This document shows, one piece after another, positions 7,250-19,393 of a DNA stretch of 39,925 nucleotides. The DNA is from Candidatus Dormiibacter spiritus (GTDB lineage: Bacteria; Chloroflexota; Dormibacteria; Dormibacterales; Dormibacteraceae), in NCBI GenBank assembly GCA_003244185.1, contig QHBT01000070.1, positions 1 through 39,925 on the forward strand, given 5' to 3'. The notes below the pieces were generated by a model. It worked only from the letters and a program-made list of their open reading frames with translations, made no database searches and had not been told where the DNA came from. Made by a program: the position numbers and the translations under genes. Positions within the stretch are counted from its first letter, which is position 1. Each line of letters starts with the position of its first letter.

Positions 7250-7267
7250 TGAGTGAGCGCACACTCA
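7250..7267. promoter_or_regulatory. TetR-type operator O2
   Basis: 18-bp imperfect palindrome TGAGTGAGCGCACACTCA (one mismatched pair, positions 7 and 12). Its centre is 21 bp from that of O1, two helical turns, so both sites face the same side of DNA and could bind two dimers cooperatively. It lies 34 bp before the tetR start, suggesting autoregulation. Confidence 0.65.
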
Positions 7268-7300
7268 GTTGTCAAGACCCTGTTCTATCGGAGGTGGCCA

Positions 7301-7909
7301 ATGTCGCAGTCGACCAAGGAGCGGATCGCCGCTGCCGCGGTCAGCGTGATCCGGGATCGCGGAGTGACCAACGCGACGACCAAGGAGATCGCCCGCGAGG
7401 CAGGGGTCTCCGAAGGCAGCCTCTACAACCACTTCGAGAACAAGACGGCCCTCTTCGGCGCCGCCTTCGGCTTGGTGGCGAGCGGGATCCGGGCCGCGAT
7501 GCAGGACCTCTTCGCGGCCGTCGGCCAGGCCACGGTCGAAGCCAATCTGACCCGCTTCGCCTCCGCGGCCATCCGCTTCTATGGCGAGCTGCTGCCCATG
7601 ATGGGTTCGGTGCTCGCTGACCCCGAGGTGCTGGGCTGGCTGCAGCACTCCGGCCGCGCTGAAGGCCTCAGCCAGGGGCAGGCGGCGCTCGTCCGCTATC
7701 TGGAGGCCGAGCAGCTAGCCGGGCGGCTGGCCCCCGATGCCCAGCCCCCGTTCCTTGCCGCCGTGCTCCTCGGTGCCTGCCAGCATCGCGCCTTCGCCAG
7801 CCTGCTGATCGGCACAGCCCACCAGGAGCGGCCTCCGGGCCTGGACGTAGACATCGACGCCTACACGCAGGGAATTGTGCGCACGCTGCTCACTGCCCAG
7901 ATCCCCTGA
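7301..7909 (+). CDS. TetR/AcrR-family transcriptional repressor
   Basis: Ligand-responsive repressor of 202 aa, a typical TetR length. The N-terminal helix-turn-helix is textbook: T-K-E-R-I-A-A-A-A-V-S-V-I, then T-T-K-E-I-A-R-E-A-G-V-S-E-G-S-L-Y-N-H-F-E-N-K at residues 24-46. The C-terminal ligand and dimer domain is less conserved, with a W-L-Q-H-S segment. The start is ATG 7301, supported by GGAGG 7 nt upstream; an in-frame ATG at 7253 lies inside operator O2 and is rejected. It is divergent from the unknown/cupin/peptide/SDR operon, which it probably represses along with itself. The inducer cannot be read from the sequence. Confidence 0.93.
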   Translation: MSQSTKERIAAAAVSVIRDRGVTNATTKEIAREAGVSEGSLYNHFENKTALFGAAFGLVASGIRAAMQDLFAAVGQATVEANLTRFASAAIRFYGELLPMMGSVLADPEVLGWLQHSGRAEGLSQGQAALVRYLEAEQLAGRLAPDAQPPFLAAVLLGACQHRAFASLLIGTAHQERPPGLDVDIDAYTQGIVRTLLTAQIP

Positions 7910-7931
7910 TCACTCAGCCCTGGGATAAGCC

Positions 7932-7959
7932 CCGGCTGCGGGACGTTCGCCTCAGCCGG
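7932..7959 (+). terminator. Weak terminator-like hairpin after tetR
   Basis: A 7-bp perfect stem (7932-7938 with 7953-7959, 14-nt loop), 22 bp after the tetR stop, followed within a few bases by GTTT. The T-run is short, so termination is plausible but not certain. Confidence 0.35.
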
Positions 7960-8011
7960 AGCCCGTTTCGGACCTCGCGCGGGCCGACACGCCGGTCGTT
8001 TGGCCTCTCGC

Positions 8012-8017
8012 TAGACT
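8012..8017 (+). promoter_or_regulatory. Candidate -10 box of the ATP-grasp/GCS2 operon
   Basis: TAGACT ends 9 nt before the GTG start at 8027. The intervening bases contain no Shine-Dalgarno, which suggests a leaderless or near-leaderless transcript. A -35 is not evident. Confidence 0.45.
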
Positions 8018-8026
8018 TCCGACGTC

Positions 8027-8722
8027 GTGGAGAGGGATTACCGGCGGACCTGGAGCTCAGCGCTCGGCAGGGACATGGAGATCCTTCGCTTTGGCACCAA
8101 GGGCCGCCCTCTCGTGGCCTTTCCCACCTCCCAGGGGCGCTTCTATCAGTGGGAGGACTTCGGCCTGGTCGAGTCAGTGGCGGCCAGGATCGACAGCGGC
8201 GAGCTCAACCTCTGGTGCGTCGACACGGTTGACTCCGAGTCCTGGTACGCGCCGACGCGACCGCCGGCGGAGCGCGTCGCCCGGCACCTGGAATATGAGC
8301 GCTACCTGGTCCAAGAGCTGTTCAAAGAGATCGGCCAGCGTCCTGTGTGCGCAGGACCGTCGTTCGGGGCCTTCCATGCAGCGCTGCTCGCCCTCCGTCA
8401 CCCTGATCGGGTGCTGGGATTCATCTCTCTCTCCGGCGTGTACGATCCCAGCCGCTGGCTCGACGGCTACAGCGACGAGTCGACCTATCTGACCAATCCG
8501 CTCGCCTTCGTTCCCAATCTGACCGACGAGCGCTACCTGACTCCGCTGCGCGACCTGCCCTGCAAGGTCATCGTCACCGGAGAGACCGATCCGAACGTGC
8601 GGGACTCGCTGGCGCTGGCGGACGCGCTGCGTCAGCGCGGAGTCGGTGTCAAGCTTGATCTCTGGCCCGGCTGGGCACACGATTGGCAGTACTGGAAGGA
8701 GATGCTGCGAATCTATGCCTGA
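8027..8722 (+). CDS. Alpha/beta-hydrolase (esterase-like), first gene of ligase operon
   Basis: Serine hydrolase of the esterase D-like alpha/beta fold, 231 aa with no signal peptide, so cytoplasmic. The nucleophile elbow is G-P-S-F-G (Ser112). Asp188 (G-E-T-D) and His218 (W-A-H-D-W) are well placed to complete the triad. Y-D-P-S-R-W and G-Y-S-D are typical of the lid region. The start is GTG 8027. The next gene begins at 8715, before this stop, so the two are translationally coupled. In this operon it could hydrolyse or transfer an acyl/peptidyl group made by the following ligases; that role is inferred from neighbours only. Confidence 0.85.
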   Translation: MERDYRRTWSSALGRDMEILRFGTKGRPLVAFPTSQGRFYQWEDFGLVESVAARIDSGELNLWCVDTVDSESWYAPTRPPAERVARHLEYERYLVQELFKEIGQRPVCAGPSFGAFHAALLALRHPDRVLGFISLSGVYDPSRWLDGYSDESTYLTNPLAFVPNLTDERYLTPLRDLPCKVIVTGETDPNVRDSLALADALRQRGVGVKLDLWPGWAHDWQYWKEMLRIYA

Positions 8723-9698
8723 GACGAGACAGGAGACCTCCCGCCGGGTGGGCCTGCTGGTCGGCCGCGAACAGACCTTTCCTGACCCGTTCCTCCGCCT
8801 GCTCAACCACAAGGGTGCCGACAACGGTGTCACGGCCGAGCTGGCCCGGCTCGGCGGTCCCGGCGAGCAGGACGAGCCTGACTATGCGGTCATCATTGAT
8901 CGCATCTCGCACGAGGTGCCCTACTACCGAGCCCACCTGAAGAGCGCTGTGCTGATGGGGGCCGCTGTCATCAACGATCCCTTCTGGTGGGAGGCTGACG
9001 AAAAGTTCTTCGAATGCACGCTGGCCCGCAAGTTGGGCGTGGCAGTGCCCCGCTCGGTGGTGCTGCCGAACAAGGAGTACATAGCCGACATCGACCACGA
9101 GCTGTCGCTGCGGAATCTGCAGTTTCCTCTGGACTGGGAGCGCATCATCAGCTACGTGGGCCTGCCGGCGGTGCTGAAGCCCAACACAGGCGGCGGCTGG
9201 AAGCACGTCTCGGTGGTGCACTCGCTGGAGGACCTGTGGGCCACCTACAACGGCACTGGTCAGAAGACGATGATCCTGCAGGAGTACATCAAATGGGATG
9301 ACTATCTGCGCTGCATCTGCATAGGCCGGGAGCATGTCTGGCCTCTCCGGTACGATCCGGCGGCGCCCTTTGAGCGGCGCTATGTGGTGGACAACCCGCC
9401 CCAAGGCCAGCTGCGCCAGCGGGCCATCGCCGATGCGCTGACGCTGACCCAGGCGCTCGGCTACGACATGAATACAGTCGAGTTCGCCGTTCGGGACAGC
9501 ACGCTGTACGCCATCGATTTCCTCAATCCGGCGCCCGACTTTGACGACTTCTCAATCAAGCAGGAGGCGTTCCAATGGGTGCTGGATCGGATGAGCGACC
9601 TGGCGCTCAGATACGCGCTGCGCCAGATGGAGCCGCCCTGGCGGCGCGACCATCGCTGGTGGAAGTACGTGGACCGTGGCGCGCAGAGCTCTGGCTGA
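8715..9698 (+). CDS. ATP-grasp ligase (RimK/glutathione-synthetase-like fold)
   Basis: ATP-dependent carboxylate-amine ligase of 327 aa. The ATP-grasp features are readable: V-L-K-P-N-T-G-G-G with the ATP-binding Lys155 and glycine-rich loop, the adenine-contacting I-L-Q-E-Y-I (Glu190), and the Mg2+ ligands in N-T-V-E-F (Glu256) and I-D-F-L-N (Asp268, Asn271). The N-terminal V-G-L-L-V-G-R-E starts a pre-ATP-grasp Rossmann-like domain. The start is ATG 8715, overlapping the esterase end by 8 bp; an earlier in-frame start at 8646 lies inside the esterase gene. It overlaps the next gene by 23 bp. It likely joins an amino group to a carboxylate through an acyl phosphate; the substrates are unknown. 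Confidence 0.9.
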   Translation: MPETRQETSRRVGLLVGREQTFPDPFLRLLNHKGADNGVTAELARLGGPGEQDEPDYAVIIDRISHEVPYYRAHLKSAVLMGAAVINDPFWWEADEKFFECTLARKLGVAVPRSVVLPNKEYIADIDHELSLRNLQFPLDWERIISYVGLPAVLKPNTGGGWKHVSVVHSLEDLWATYNGTGQKTMILQEYIKWDDYLRCICIGREHVWPLRYDPAAPFERRYVVDNPPQGQLRQRAIADALTLTQALGYDMNTVEFAVRDSTLYAIDFLNPAPDFDDFSIKQEAFQWVLDRMSDLALRYALRQMEPPWRRDHRWWKYVDRGAQSSG

Positions 9699-11049
9699 CC
9701 GGGAGGCAGGCTCCGATCCCGTTCGCGCCTGGCACGACCTGCTGGGCGACGCTGCGCTCCAGGCAGAGAGCGCAGGTCGTCTGCACGAGCTTCAGCCCCA
9801 GCGAAGCCTGACCTTTGGCGAGCGCCGGATCTGCCGCACCCTGCGGCCCAACCTGCTGACTGCGGAACGCTATCAGCGCGCGATCCAGGCCGCTCGGGGC
9901 GTGCACTCGGCCCTGATCACGCTGGAGCGAACGCTTCTCAGCGATGCCGAGCTGCGCCGGGAGCTTGAGCTTGAGCCGGAGGAGGAGCGGCTGGCGCTGG
10001 CGGAGACAGGGCACTCCCACTCGTCCCCGTCGATGCGCCTGGACAGCTTCTTCGGCGCTGAGGTTCGCTACGTCGAATGCAACGCCGAGTCGCCGGCCGG
10101 CATGGCTTACGAGGACATGCTGGCGGCGGTTTTCCGGGAACTGCCGGTGATGCGAGCTTTCCGCCGCCGCTACCATGCCCGCTCACTGCCAGTGCGGACG
10201 CAGATGCAGAGCTGCCTGCTGCGCTGCTTCAGGGAATGGGGCCAGGGGCAGCGGCCGGTGCTGGCAATCGTTGACTGGCCGGGGCTCCCGACCGCCAACG
10301 AGTTCACGCTGTTCAAGGAATACTTCGAGCGCCGGGGCCTGCAAACTATCATCTGCGAGCCCGCGGACTTGGAGTTCAGGCGCGGCCGCCTCCACGCCGG
10401 TTCCATACCGGTGAACCTCGTCTACAAGCGCGTGCTCACCTCGGAGTTGCTGGCCCAGCCGGAGGCCGCCCGGGGCCTGGTCGAAGCGCATCTCGCCGGA
10501 GCTGTCTGTGTGGTCAACACCTTCCGGGGCAAGCTGCTGCACAAAAAGGTCTCGCTGGCGCTGCTTTCGGACGAGCGCTACCAGCAGCTGTACAGCAGCG
10601 CGCAGAGGAAGGCAGTGGCACGGCACATCCCATGGACGCGCCGGCTTCGCGAAGGCAGCTCAAGTGTTGCCCAAAAACCCGTCAAGGACCTGGTCCAGCA
10701 CGTCCTCAAGAACCGCCACAAACTCGTCTTGAAGCCCAACGACGAATACGGCGGCAAGGGTGTGGTGCTCGGCTGGACAGTCACTGACGGGCAGTGGGAA
10801 AGCGCTGTCAAAGAAGGGCTGGAACAGCCCTCGGTGGTGCAGGAGGCGGTGCCTGTGCCGCGGGAGCCCTTTCCCGTGGTGCTCGACGACTCGGTGCAGT
10901 TGCTTTCTCTGGCAGTCGACATGGACCCCTACCTCTTCCACGGCCGGCCGGGCGGCATGCTGACCAGGCTCTCCTCCTCCGAACTGCTGAATGTGACTGC
11001 GGGCACCGGTAGCATCGTTCCCACTTTTTTGGTGGAGGAGAGGCGATGA
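9676..11049 (+). CDS. Circularly permuted ATP-grasp domain protein
   Basis: Protein of 457 aa of the circularly permuted ATP-grasp type. Here the L-K-P-N-D-E-Y-G-G-K-G-V-V-L-G nucleotide-binding loop lies near the C-terminus (about residues 353-367), after a long domain with V-E-C-N-A-E-S-P-A-G and N-E-F-T-L-F. A V-N-T-F-R-G-K-L-L-H-K-K segment precedes the loop. The start is GTG 9676, inside the preceding ATP-grasp gene, and the stop overlaps the ligase ATG downstream by 4 bp. Members of this family often sit beside GCS2-like ligases and are proposed peptide- or amide-forming enzymes. The reaction here is not known. Confidence 0.85.
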   Translation: MARRALADREAGSDPVRAWHDLLGDAALQAESAGRLHELQPQRSLTFGERRICRTLRPNLLTAERYQRAIQAARGVHSALITLERTLLSDAELRRELELEPEEERLALAETGHSHSSPSMRLDSFFGAEVRYVECNAESPAGMAYEDMLAAVFRELPVMRAFRRRYHARSLPVRTQMQSCLLRCFREWGQGQRPVLAIVDWPGLPTANEFTLFKEYFERRGLQTIICEPADLEFRRGRLHAGSIPVNLVYKRVLTSELLAQPEAARGLVEAHLAGAVCVVNTFRGKLLHKKVSLALLSDERYQQLYSSAQRKAVARHIPWTRRLREGSSSVAQKPVKDLVQHVLKNRHKLVLKPNDEYGGKGVVLGWTVTDGQWESAVKEGLEQPSVVQEAVPVPREPFPVVLDDSVQLLSLAVDMDPYLFHGRPGGMLTRLSSSELLNVTAGTGSIVPTFLVEERR

Positions 11050-12185
11050 GTACCGACTGGCTGACCATCGGAGTCGAGGAGGAATACCAGATCCTCGACA
11101 GCGATGGTCACCTCCAGCCCTTTATCGACGCACTCATGACATCCATCGCCCAGGAGGTCGGCGCCGACCAGGTGCGGCCGGAGATGATCCAATCGGTGGT
11201 CGAAGTCGGCACCACCATCTGCCAGACGGTGGGCGAGGCGAAAGAGCAGCTCAGCCGATTCCGCGCGATGCTGAATCGCGTCCTGGAGCCTGCCGGGATG
11301 CGGATCGCCTGTGCCGGCACGCACCCCTTCTCCCGCTGGCAGGACCAGCAGATCACTGAGAAAGAGCGCTACAAGATGCTGGAAGACGAGATGCAGGACG
11401 TGGTCCGCGAGATCCTCATCTTCGGCCTTCATGTCCATGTCGCGCTCCCTGACCCCGACCGGCGGATGGAGATCATGAACGAGGCCCGTTACTTCCTCCC
11501 GCACCTGCTGGCTCTCTCCACCTCCTCACCTTTCTGGGACGGGCGCGAGACTGGTCTCAAGTCCTATCGCAGCGTCATCTGGTCGCGCTTTCCGCGCACC
11601 GGCATCCCGCCGGACTTCAGCTCCTACGACGAGTACGAGAACTACATCGACATGCTGGTCAGGACGGGCTGCATAGACGACGGCAAGCGGATCTGGTGGG
11701 ACCTTCGCTCGCATCCCCACCACCCCACGCTGGAGTGGCGCTGCTGCGACCAGACAACCCGGATTGAAGAGACAGTGGCCATTGCCGGCCTGTGCCAGGC
11801 GATCTGCGCCAAACTGCTGCGCCTGCGTGAGCGGAACCTGGGCTTCCGCAAGTACATGCCTGCCCTGATCGCCGAGAACAAGTGGCGCGCGATGCGCCAC
11901 GGCACCGCCGGCAAGCTGATCGACTTCGGCCGTCAGAGTGAGATCCCCACAGCTCAGCTGGCCGAGGAACTGCTGGAGTTCATCGACGAGGTGGTGGACG
12001 AGCTGGAGTCACGCGAGGCGGTCAGGTACGTGGAGACGATCCTTAGGGAGGGCACCAGCGCGGACCGCCAACTTCGCATCTACCGGGAGACCGGTAGCCT
12101 GAAGGAAGTGGTCGAGAATATCTGCGCGGAAACTGCCGGTCAGCCTTCGCTGCGGCACGTGGCCGCCCAGCACGCGGGAGACTGA
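11046..12185 (+). CDS. Carboxylate-amine ligase, GCS2 family (YbdK-like)
   Basis: Glutamate-cysteine ligase type 2 fold, 379 aa, close to the usual YbdK length. The family start [12 protein letters not shown] (residues 7-18, with metal-binding Glu residues) is clear. So are A-G-T-H-P-F-S-R-W, the L-H-V-H-V metal site, [16 protein letters not shown] and a late [11 protein letters not shown] segment. GCS2 proteins couple ATP hydrolysis to amide bond formation, typically gamma-glutamyl-type bonds. ATG 11046 overlaps the upstream TGA by 4 bp. With two ATP-grasp proteins and a hydrolase this completes a four-gene amide-ligase cassette. Glutathione or mycothiol synthesis is not supported, since no cysteine-specific partner is seen. 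Confidence 0.92.
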   Translation: MSTDWLTIGVEEEYQILDSDGHLQPFIDALMTSIAQEVGADQVRPEMIQSVVEVGTTICQTVGEAKEQLSRFRAMLNRVLEPAGMRIACAGTHPFSRWQDQQITEKERYKMLEDEMQDVVREILIFGLHVHVALPDPDRRMEIMNEARYFLPHLLALSTSSPFWDGRETGLKSYRSVIWSRFPRTGIPPDFSSYDEYENYIDMLVRTGCIDDGKRIWWDLRSHPHHPTLEWRCCDQTTRIEETVAIAGLCQAICAKLLRLRERNLGFRKYMPALIAENKWRAMRHGTAGKLIDFGRQSEIPTAQLAEELLEFIDEVVDELESREAVRYVETILREGTSADRQLRIYRETGSLKEVVENICAETAGQPSLRHVAAQHAGD

Positions 12186-12223
12186 AGACCTTCTCATCCG
12201 CTTCGGCACCCGGTGAAGCCGCA

Positions 12224-15835
<3,612 letters not shown>

Positions 15836-15883
15836 AGAGCCTCGGTCCCAGCCGAGCTCTGGCCGTTGAGGTCACGGCCCTCG

Positions 15884-15902
15884 CCAGCCGTTCTTCGGCT
15901 GG
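15884..15902. terminator. Hairpin downstream of metH
   Basis: Perfect 7-bp stem with a TTCTT loop (arms 15884-15890 and 15896-15902), 49 bp after the metH stop. It has no T-run on either strand, so it could aid Rho-dependent termination or be incidental. It lies inside the DUF222 remnant. Confidence 0.25.
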
Positions 15903-16391
15903 GGAGATGCTGGACGCTGAGCCGAGCTCGTGGAAAGCTGCAGCTGTCTGGGGCAGCTCTTCCAGCTGCCGGCCCAGGCGGATGCGGTCAGCCCCGGCGC
16001 CGGAGCTGAACTGGCAGTTCCGGCGGAGCCAGCCATGCCGGCCCTGATGACCGCTCACCACCCAGCCCTGCTGCTTATCGAAGACGCGGAGCTCGGCATT
16101 GAACTGCGCCTCCAAACGGTTGATGCCCTGTCGGATCTGCTTCATCCTCTCCGCCTGCACGACTCCTGGCACGTGCCGCGTGTCCTCACCCACGAGAGCA
16201 GCGATCGACCGGGTCACATCATCGACAGGAGAGGACCAGGTGCTCGCTGCCATCGAACCCATGTTCGTATTGTGTCACGTCCGGACTCTGTCCGCCATGC
16301 CGGCGGCGGTCGAAGGGCGGACAGGAGGCCGTCAATCATTGAGTCAATCTCTCCGGTGTTACCAACGCCGTGTGAAGTGCGTTCCAGCAAC

Positions 16392-16844
16392 ATGCGGGTT
16401 CGCTCCGCGTGTGAGCGCGACGCCGGACACATCGCCGAGCTGCTCTTCGAGCTTGGCTACCCGACCGACGAGTCGACGACCGTGCAGCGTCTACGCGGCT
16501 CGGAAGAACTTGTGCTCGTCGCGGTGGACGAAGGTCGAGTGATCGGACTCGCCGCGCTGGCGATCTCGCGCACGCTGACCCACGCTGGGCCGATTGGCCG
16601 CCTCACCGCGCTCGTCGTCAGCGCTGCCCACCGCCGCCAGGGCGTCGCTCGCTTGCTTGTCACTACTGTCTTGGAGCTCGCCGAGCGACGCGGCTGTGAG
16701 GGGCTGGAGCTGACCAGTGGCCTCCGCCCCGAACGAGAAGCCGCCCACGCCTTCTACGAGGCGCTCGGTTTCGAGCGATCCTCCTACCGCTACTGGCGTC
16801 CCGTCCGGCCGCACGACCCCTCTCCAGCTTCTCCAGCTGCTTGA
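16392..16844 (+). CDS. GNAT-family N-acetyltransferase
   Basis: Single GNAT domain of 150 aa. The order is R-S-A-C-E-R-D-A-G-H-I-A-E-L-L at the start, L-T-A-L-V-V-S-A-A-H-R-R-Q-G-V-A-R (acetyl-CoA pyrophosphate loop R-R-Q-G-V-A), and E-A-A-H-A-F-Y-E-A-L-G-F at the end, the classic A-x-x-F-Y-x-x-x-G-F motif. This is a small stand-alone acetyltransferase of the R-I-M-I/phosphinothricin-like size class. The start is ATG 16392, where homology begins; the upstream open frame is antisense to the DUF222 remnant. No Shine-Dalgarno is apparent. It is convergent with the amidohydrolase 37 bp away. Substrate unknown. Confidence 0.88.
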   Translation: MRVRSACERDAGHIAELLFELGYPTDESTTVQRLRGSEELVLVAVDEGRVIGLAALAISRTLTHAGPIGRLTALVVSAAHRRQGVARLLVTTVLELAERRGCEGLELTSGLRPEREAAHAFYEALGFERSSYRYWRPVRPHDPSPASPAA

Positions 16845-16881
16845 CAACTCTCGGGGGCCGAAGCAGCGGCGTTTCGCCACG

Positions 16882-18354
16882 CTAGCCGCCGCAGACCAGC
16901 CGACCACCGACTATAGTCGCGGTCACGCGGCCCGAGTCGACCACAGTCACGTCGCACAGATAGCCAGCGGCGAGGCGGCCGACCTTCCTCTCCAGGCCGG
17001 CCGCGAAGGCGGCTCCGATCGTGTAGGCCGCCAGCGCCTGCCTCTCGCTCAGGGCCTGCTCGGGATGCCAGCCAACCTCTCGGCGCCAGCTCGTGGCGGC
17101 GTGCAGGCACGCCAGCGGATCAGCAGTTTCGACCGGCGCATCAGTGCCGAAAGCAAGGACCGCCCCCGCCCGCTGAAGCGCTCCCCAAGCGTGGGCGTGA
17201 GCGGCCTGGTGGGGCCACTCGCTGTCGGTCAGTGGCCGGTCGGTAACGGCATGGATCGGCTGCATGGACGCGATGACGCCGCCGGCGCGGAAGCGGGGCA
17301 CGTCGTCAGCATGGACGAACTGGGCGTGCTCCAAGCGTGGTCGCCAGTCGGGACGCGCCCTCGCGTGCGGCAGGAGGGCGTCGAGCGCTCGGCGGACTGC
17401 CCGATCGCCGATCGCGTGCAGGCAGATGTTGAGGCCGGCTCCAGCGCAGCGCCGGACGGCGTCTTCCAACTCGTCCTGCGGCATCACCTCCACCCCGCTC
17501 CCGTCCAGCATCTGGGCTGTGCGCGAGCCCACCGACCCGTCCAGGAAGCCCTTGACGCCCCAGACACGCAGCATGTCGTCGCCCAGCCCCGAGCGGACGC
17601 CCATCCGCTCGGCCTCGCCCAGCTGCGCCACGGGCAGGTGATATGTCACTCGAAGAGGCAGCCGGCGGGCAGCGTGCAGGCGCTGCAGCGCGGTGAAGCT
17701 GCGGCTGCCGTCGAACGACTGCACGGAGGTGAGACCGAGCCGAGCAAGGTCCCGTAGGGCGGCAATCAAAGCCTTGTCGTACACGGCTGCCGGGATCTCA
17801 GGCACCGACCCCACGGCGAGGGCGATGGCGGACTCCCGGAGGATGCCAGTCGGCCCGCCGTCAGGCCCGCGATCGATCACCCCGCCCTCCGGGTCCGGCG
17901 TCCCGGCGGTGATGCCCGCAGCGCCGAGGGCGGCGGTGCTCAGCCAGGCTGAGTGGCCGTCCGCGCGGTGCAGGAGCACCGGCCGCCCGGCCGCCGCGCG
18001 GTCCAAGCCGTGTCTGTCAGGGAAGCGGGGGTCGCGCCACTCGTCGTTGTACCAACCTCGGCCCAGCAGCCAGCCGTCCGGCAGCAGGCGTCGGGCGCGC
18101 CGGTGGACGCGTTCAAGCGCTTCTTCGCGGGAGCGCGCTCCGCTCAGATCCACGCCGAGGCGGCTCAGTGCCAGCGCCTCCAGATGCAGATGGGAGTCCC
18201 CCAGCCCCGGCCAGGCCTGGCCTCGGAGCTGAAGCACCAGAGCGTCCCGGCCGGCGACCGCGCGGGCGCGAGCTCCCGTGGCCAGGATGCGGCCGTCCGC
18301 CCCCGCCGCGATCTCCGGCCGGCAGCCGGCCAAGAGCACCTTGCCGCCGCTCAC
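16882..18354 (-). CDS. Metal-dependent amidohydrolase, YtcJ-like (amidohydrolase family 3)
   Basis: Hydrolase of 490 aa with the TIM-barrel amidohydrolase pattern. The first metal motif is G-D-S-H-L-H-L-E (His55 and His57). A G-F-L-D-G-S-V-G-S segment follows strand 4. The second-half ligands are in L-H-A-I-G-D-R-A and R-L-E-H-A-Q-F-V, and the catalytic Asp is in F-G-T-D-A-P-V-E. The beta-sandwich ends with V-G-R-L-A-A-G-Y-L-C-D-V-T-V-V-D. These features place it with the YtcJ-like subgroup. The start is GTG 18354, 50 bp after the nitroreductase stop, so the two may be co-transcribed. Substrates of this group are diverse (cyclic amides, formamides). Confidence 0.9.
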   Translation of the reverse strand: MSGGKVLLAGCRPEIAAGADGRILATGARARAVAGRDALVLQLRGQAWPGLGDSHLHLEALALSRLGVDLSGARSREEALERVHRRARRLLPDGWLLGRGWYNDEWRDPRFPDRHGLDRAAAGRPVLLHRADGHSAWLSTAALGAAGITAGTPDPEGGVIDRGPDGGPTGILRESAIALAVGSVPEIPAAVYDKALIAALRDLARLGLTSVQSFDGSRSFTALQRLHAARRLPLRVTYHLPVAQLGEAERMGVRSGLGDDMLRVWGVKGFLDGSVGSRTAQMLDGSGVEVMPQDELEDAVRRCAGAGLNICLHAIGDRAVRRALDALLPHARARPDWRPRLEHAQFVHADDVPRFRAGGVIASMQPIHAVTDRPLTDSEWPHQAAHAHAWGALQRAGAVLAFGTDAPVETADPLACLHAATSWRREVGWHPEQALSERQALAAYTIGAAFAAGLERKVGRLAAGYLCDVTVVDSGRVTATIVGGRLVCGG

Positions 18355-18404
18355 GATGGCTGGCGCCGGGGGCGGGCCTGCTGTTCAGACACTCGGGGCG
18401 GCTA

Positions 18405-19277
18405 CTACGGCAGCTTGCCGCCCGGGTTGGAGACCCGGCTGGAGAACGCGAGCCCCCAGCCGCCGACGCGGTCGGCGGCGTCCTCCCACTCCTGGATCGT
18501 CTCGAACGGCCTGTACATAGCGAAAGGGCGAAGCTGACTTACGTAGAAGTCGATCAGCGGCTGCGGCCTGTACTGCTCAGGCTCAAAGCGGTTCCAGTGG
18601 ACCATCTGCTCCAGCGGGCGGCGCCACTTGGCGCCCACCTCCTTGGCCGGATAGCCGATCGGGATCGTGCCGTAGGGCCGGGCGCTCGCCGGGTAGCCCA
18701 GGATCTCTCGCAGCTCTGCCGCAGTCCGCGTTTCGCCGCCGCCCGAGAGCCAGGCTGACGTCAGCCCGCAGGCGGTGGTCGCCAGCTGCAGGTTCTGGAT
18801 GGCCGCGCCGAGTGAGCAGTAGAAGATGTTGTCATTGTTGGCGGCGTACTCGTCCTGCCAGGCGGCTTGGTTGCCCTGGGGGAAGGCAGCCTTCCAGCGG
18901 TGATCGCCGAGGACCAGGATGATCGCACTCGTGTGCGCGAGAAAGCTCTTGTTCACGGCCGGAAAGCGCGTCACGTGCTCGAGCAGGCGCTGGCCCTGAC
19001 GGAGGAAGACGTGCAGCACCTGCTCCCGCACGTCCGGCTCGTCAACGCAGATGAAGTCCCAGGGCTGGGCGTTGGCCCCGCTGGGCGCCCAGCGGCCGGC
19101 TTCCATGATGCGGAGCAGGGTCTCCCGCGAAACCGGTCGGCCGGGCTGGAACTTGCGCACGCTCCGCCGCCGGCGGATGGTCTGGAGCAGAACGTCGTAA
19201 GGCTGCTCCAAGGGGGAAGGCTGGGCCGGCGTCGCCGCGCGACCGGCGGCGTTCGCGGCGTCAGGCGTCAGCGGCAT
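18405..19277 (-). CDS. Nitroreductase-family flavoprotein
   Basis: FMN-dependent nitroreductase/dehalogenase-like oxidoreductase, 290 aa from ATG 19277. An in-frame TTG at 19292 is an alternative start. The FMN-binding motif R-R-R-S-V-R-K-F begins near residue 33, followed by M-E-A-G-R-W-A-P-S-G-A-N-A-Q-P-W-D-F, the hallmark segment of the family. A-A-I-Q-N-L-Q-L-A-T-T-A-C-G-L and P-I-G-Y-P further support it. The C-terminal extension of about 60 residues beyond P-I-G-Y-P, ending in an aromatic-rich tail, is longer than in NfsB-type enzymes. It lies 28 bp downstream of tRNA-Gln and upstream of the amidohydrolase. Function in nitro or quinone reduction is generic. Confidence 0.9.
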   Translation of the reverse strand: MPLTPDAANAAGRAATPAQPSPLEQPYDVLLQTIRRRRSVRKFQPGRPVSRETLLRIMEAGRWAPSGANAQPWDFICVDEPDVREQVLHVFLRQGQRLLEHVTRFPAVNKSFLAHTSAIILVLGDHRWKAAFPQGNQAAWQDEYAANNDNIFYCSLGAAIQNLQLATTACGLTSAWLSGGGETRTAAELREILGYPASARPYGTIPIGYPAKEVGAKWRRPLEQMVHWNRFEPEQYRPQPLIDFYVSQLRPFAMYRPFETIQEWEDAADRVGGWGLAFSSRVSNPGGKLP

Positions 19278-19304
19278 GAGCCCGTCAGGCAAGTGCTGTC
19301 AGAT

Positions 19305-19380
19305 TGGCTGGGGAGGAAGGATTCGAACCCTCGATCTCCTGATCCAGAGTCAGGCGCCTTACCAGCTTGGCCACTCCCCA
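19305..19380 (-). tRNA. tRNA-Gln (anticodon CUG)
   Basis: Folds as a complete 76-nt cloverleaf with encoded CCA (19305-19307). The acceptor pairs TGGGGAG with CTCCCCA and the discriminator is G. The anticodon stem CCTGA/TCAGG encloses loop CTCTGGA, giving anticodon CTG. The T-arm has GGTTCGAATCC. The D-loop AGCTGGTA is standard. The nitroreductase gene begins 28 bp downstream on the same strand. Confidence 0.95.
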
Positions 19381-19393
19381 GTGCCGGGCACCA

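Noticed and set aside
12207-12223. Shared GGTGAAGCCGCA string near metH and in the hairpin at 30039-30050
   Set aside because: Considered as an interspersed repeat; the match is 12 bases only, an 11-base part also occurs inside metH coding sequence (about 13171), and flanks do not agree, so chance is the simpler reading.
12186-12223. Possible cobalamin or SAM riboswitch ahead of metH
   Set aside because: Only 38 bp separate metH from the upstream stop, too short for either fold.
15930-16391. N-terminal extension of the GNAT gene (open frame from 15930)
   Set aside because: It is antisense to the DUF222 remnant and has no GNAT-like sequence; the conserved fold begins at ATG 16392.
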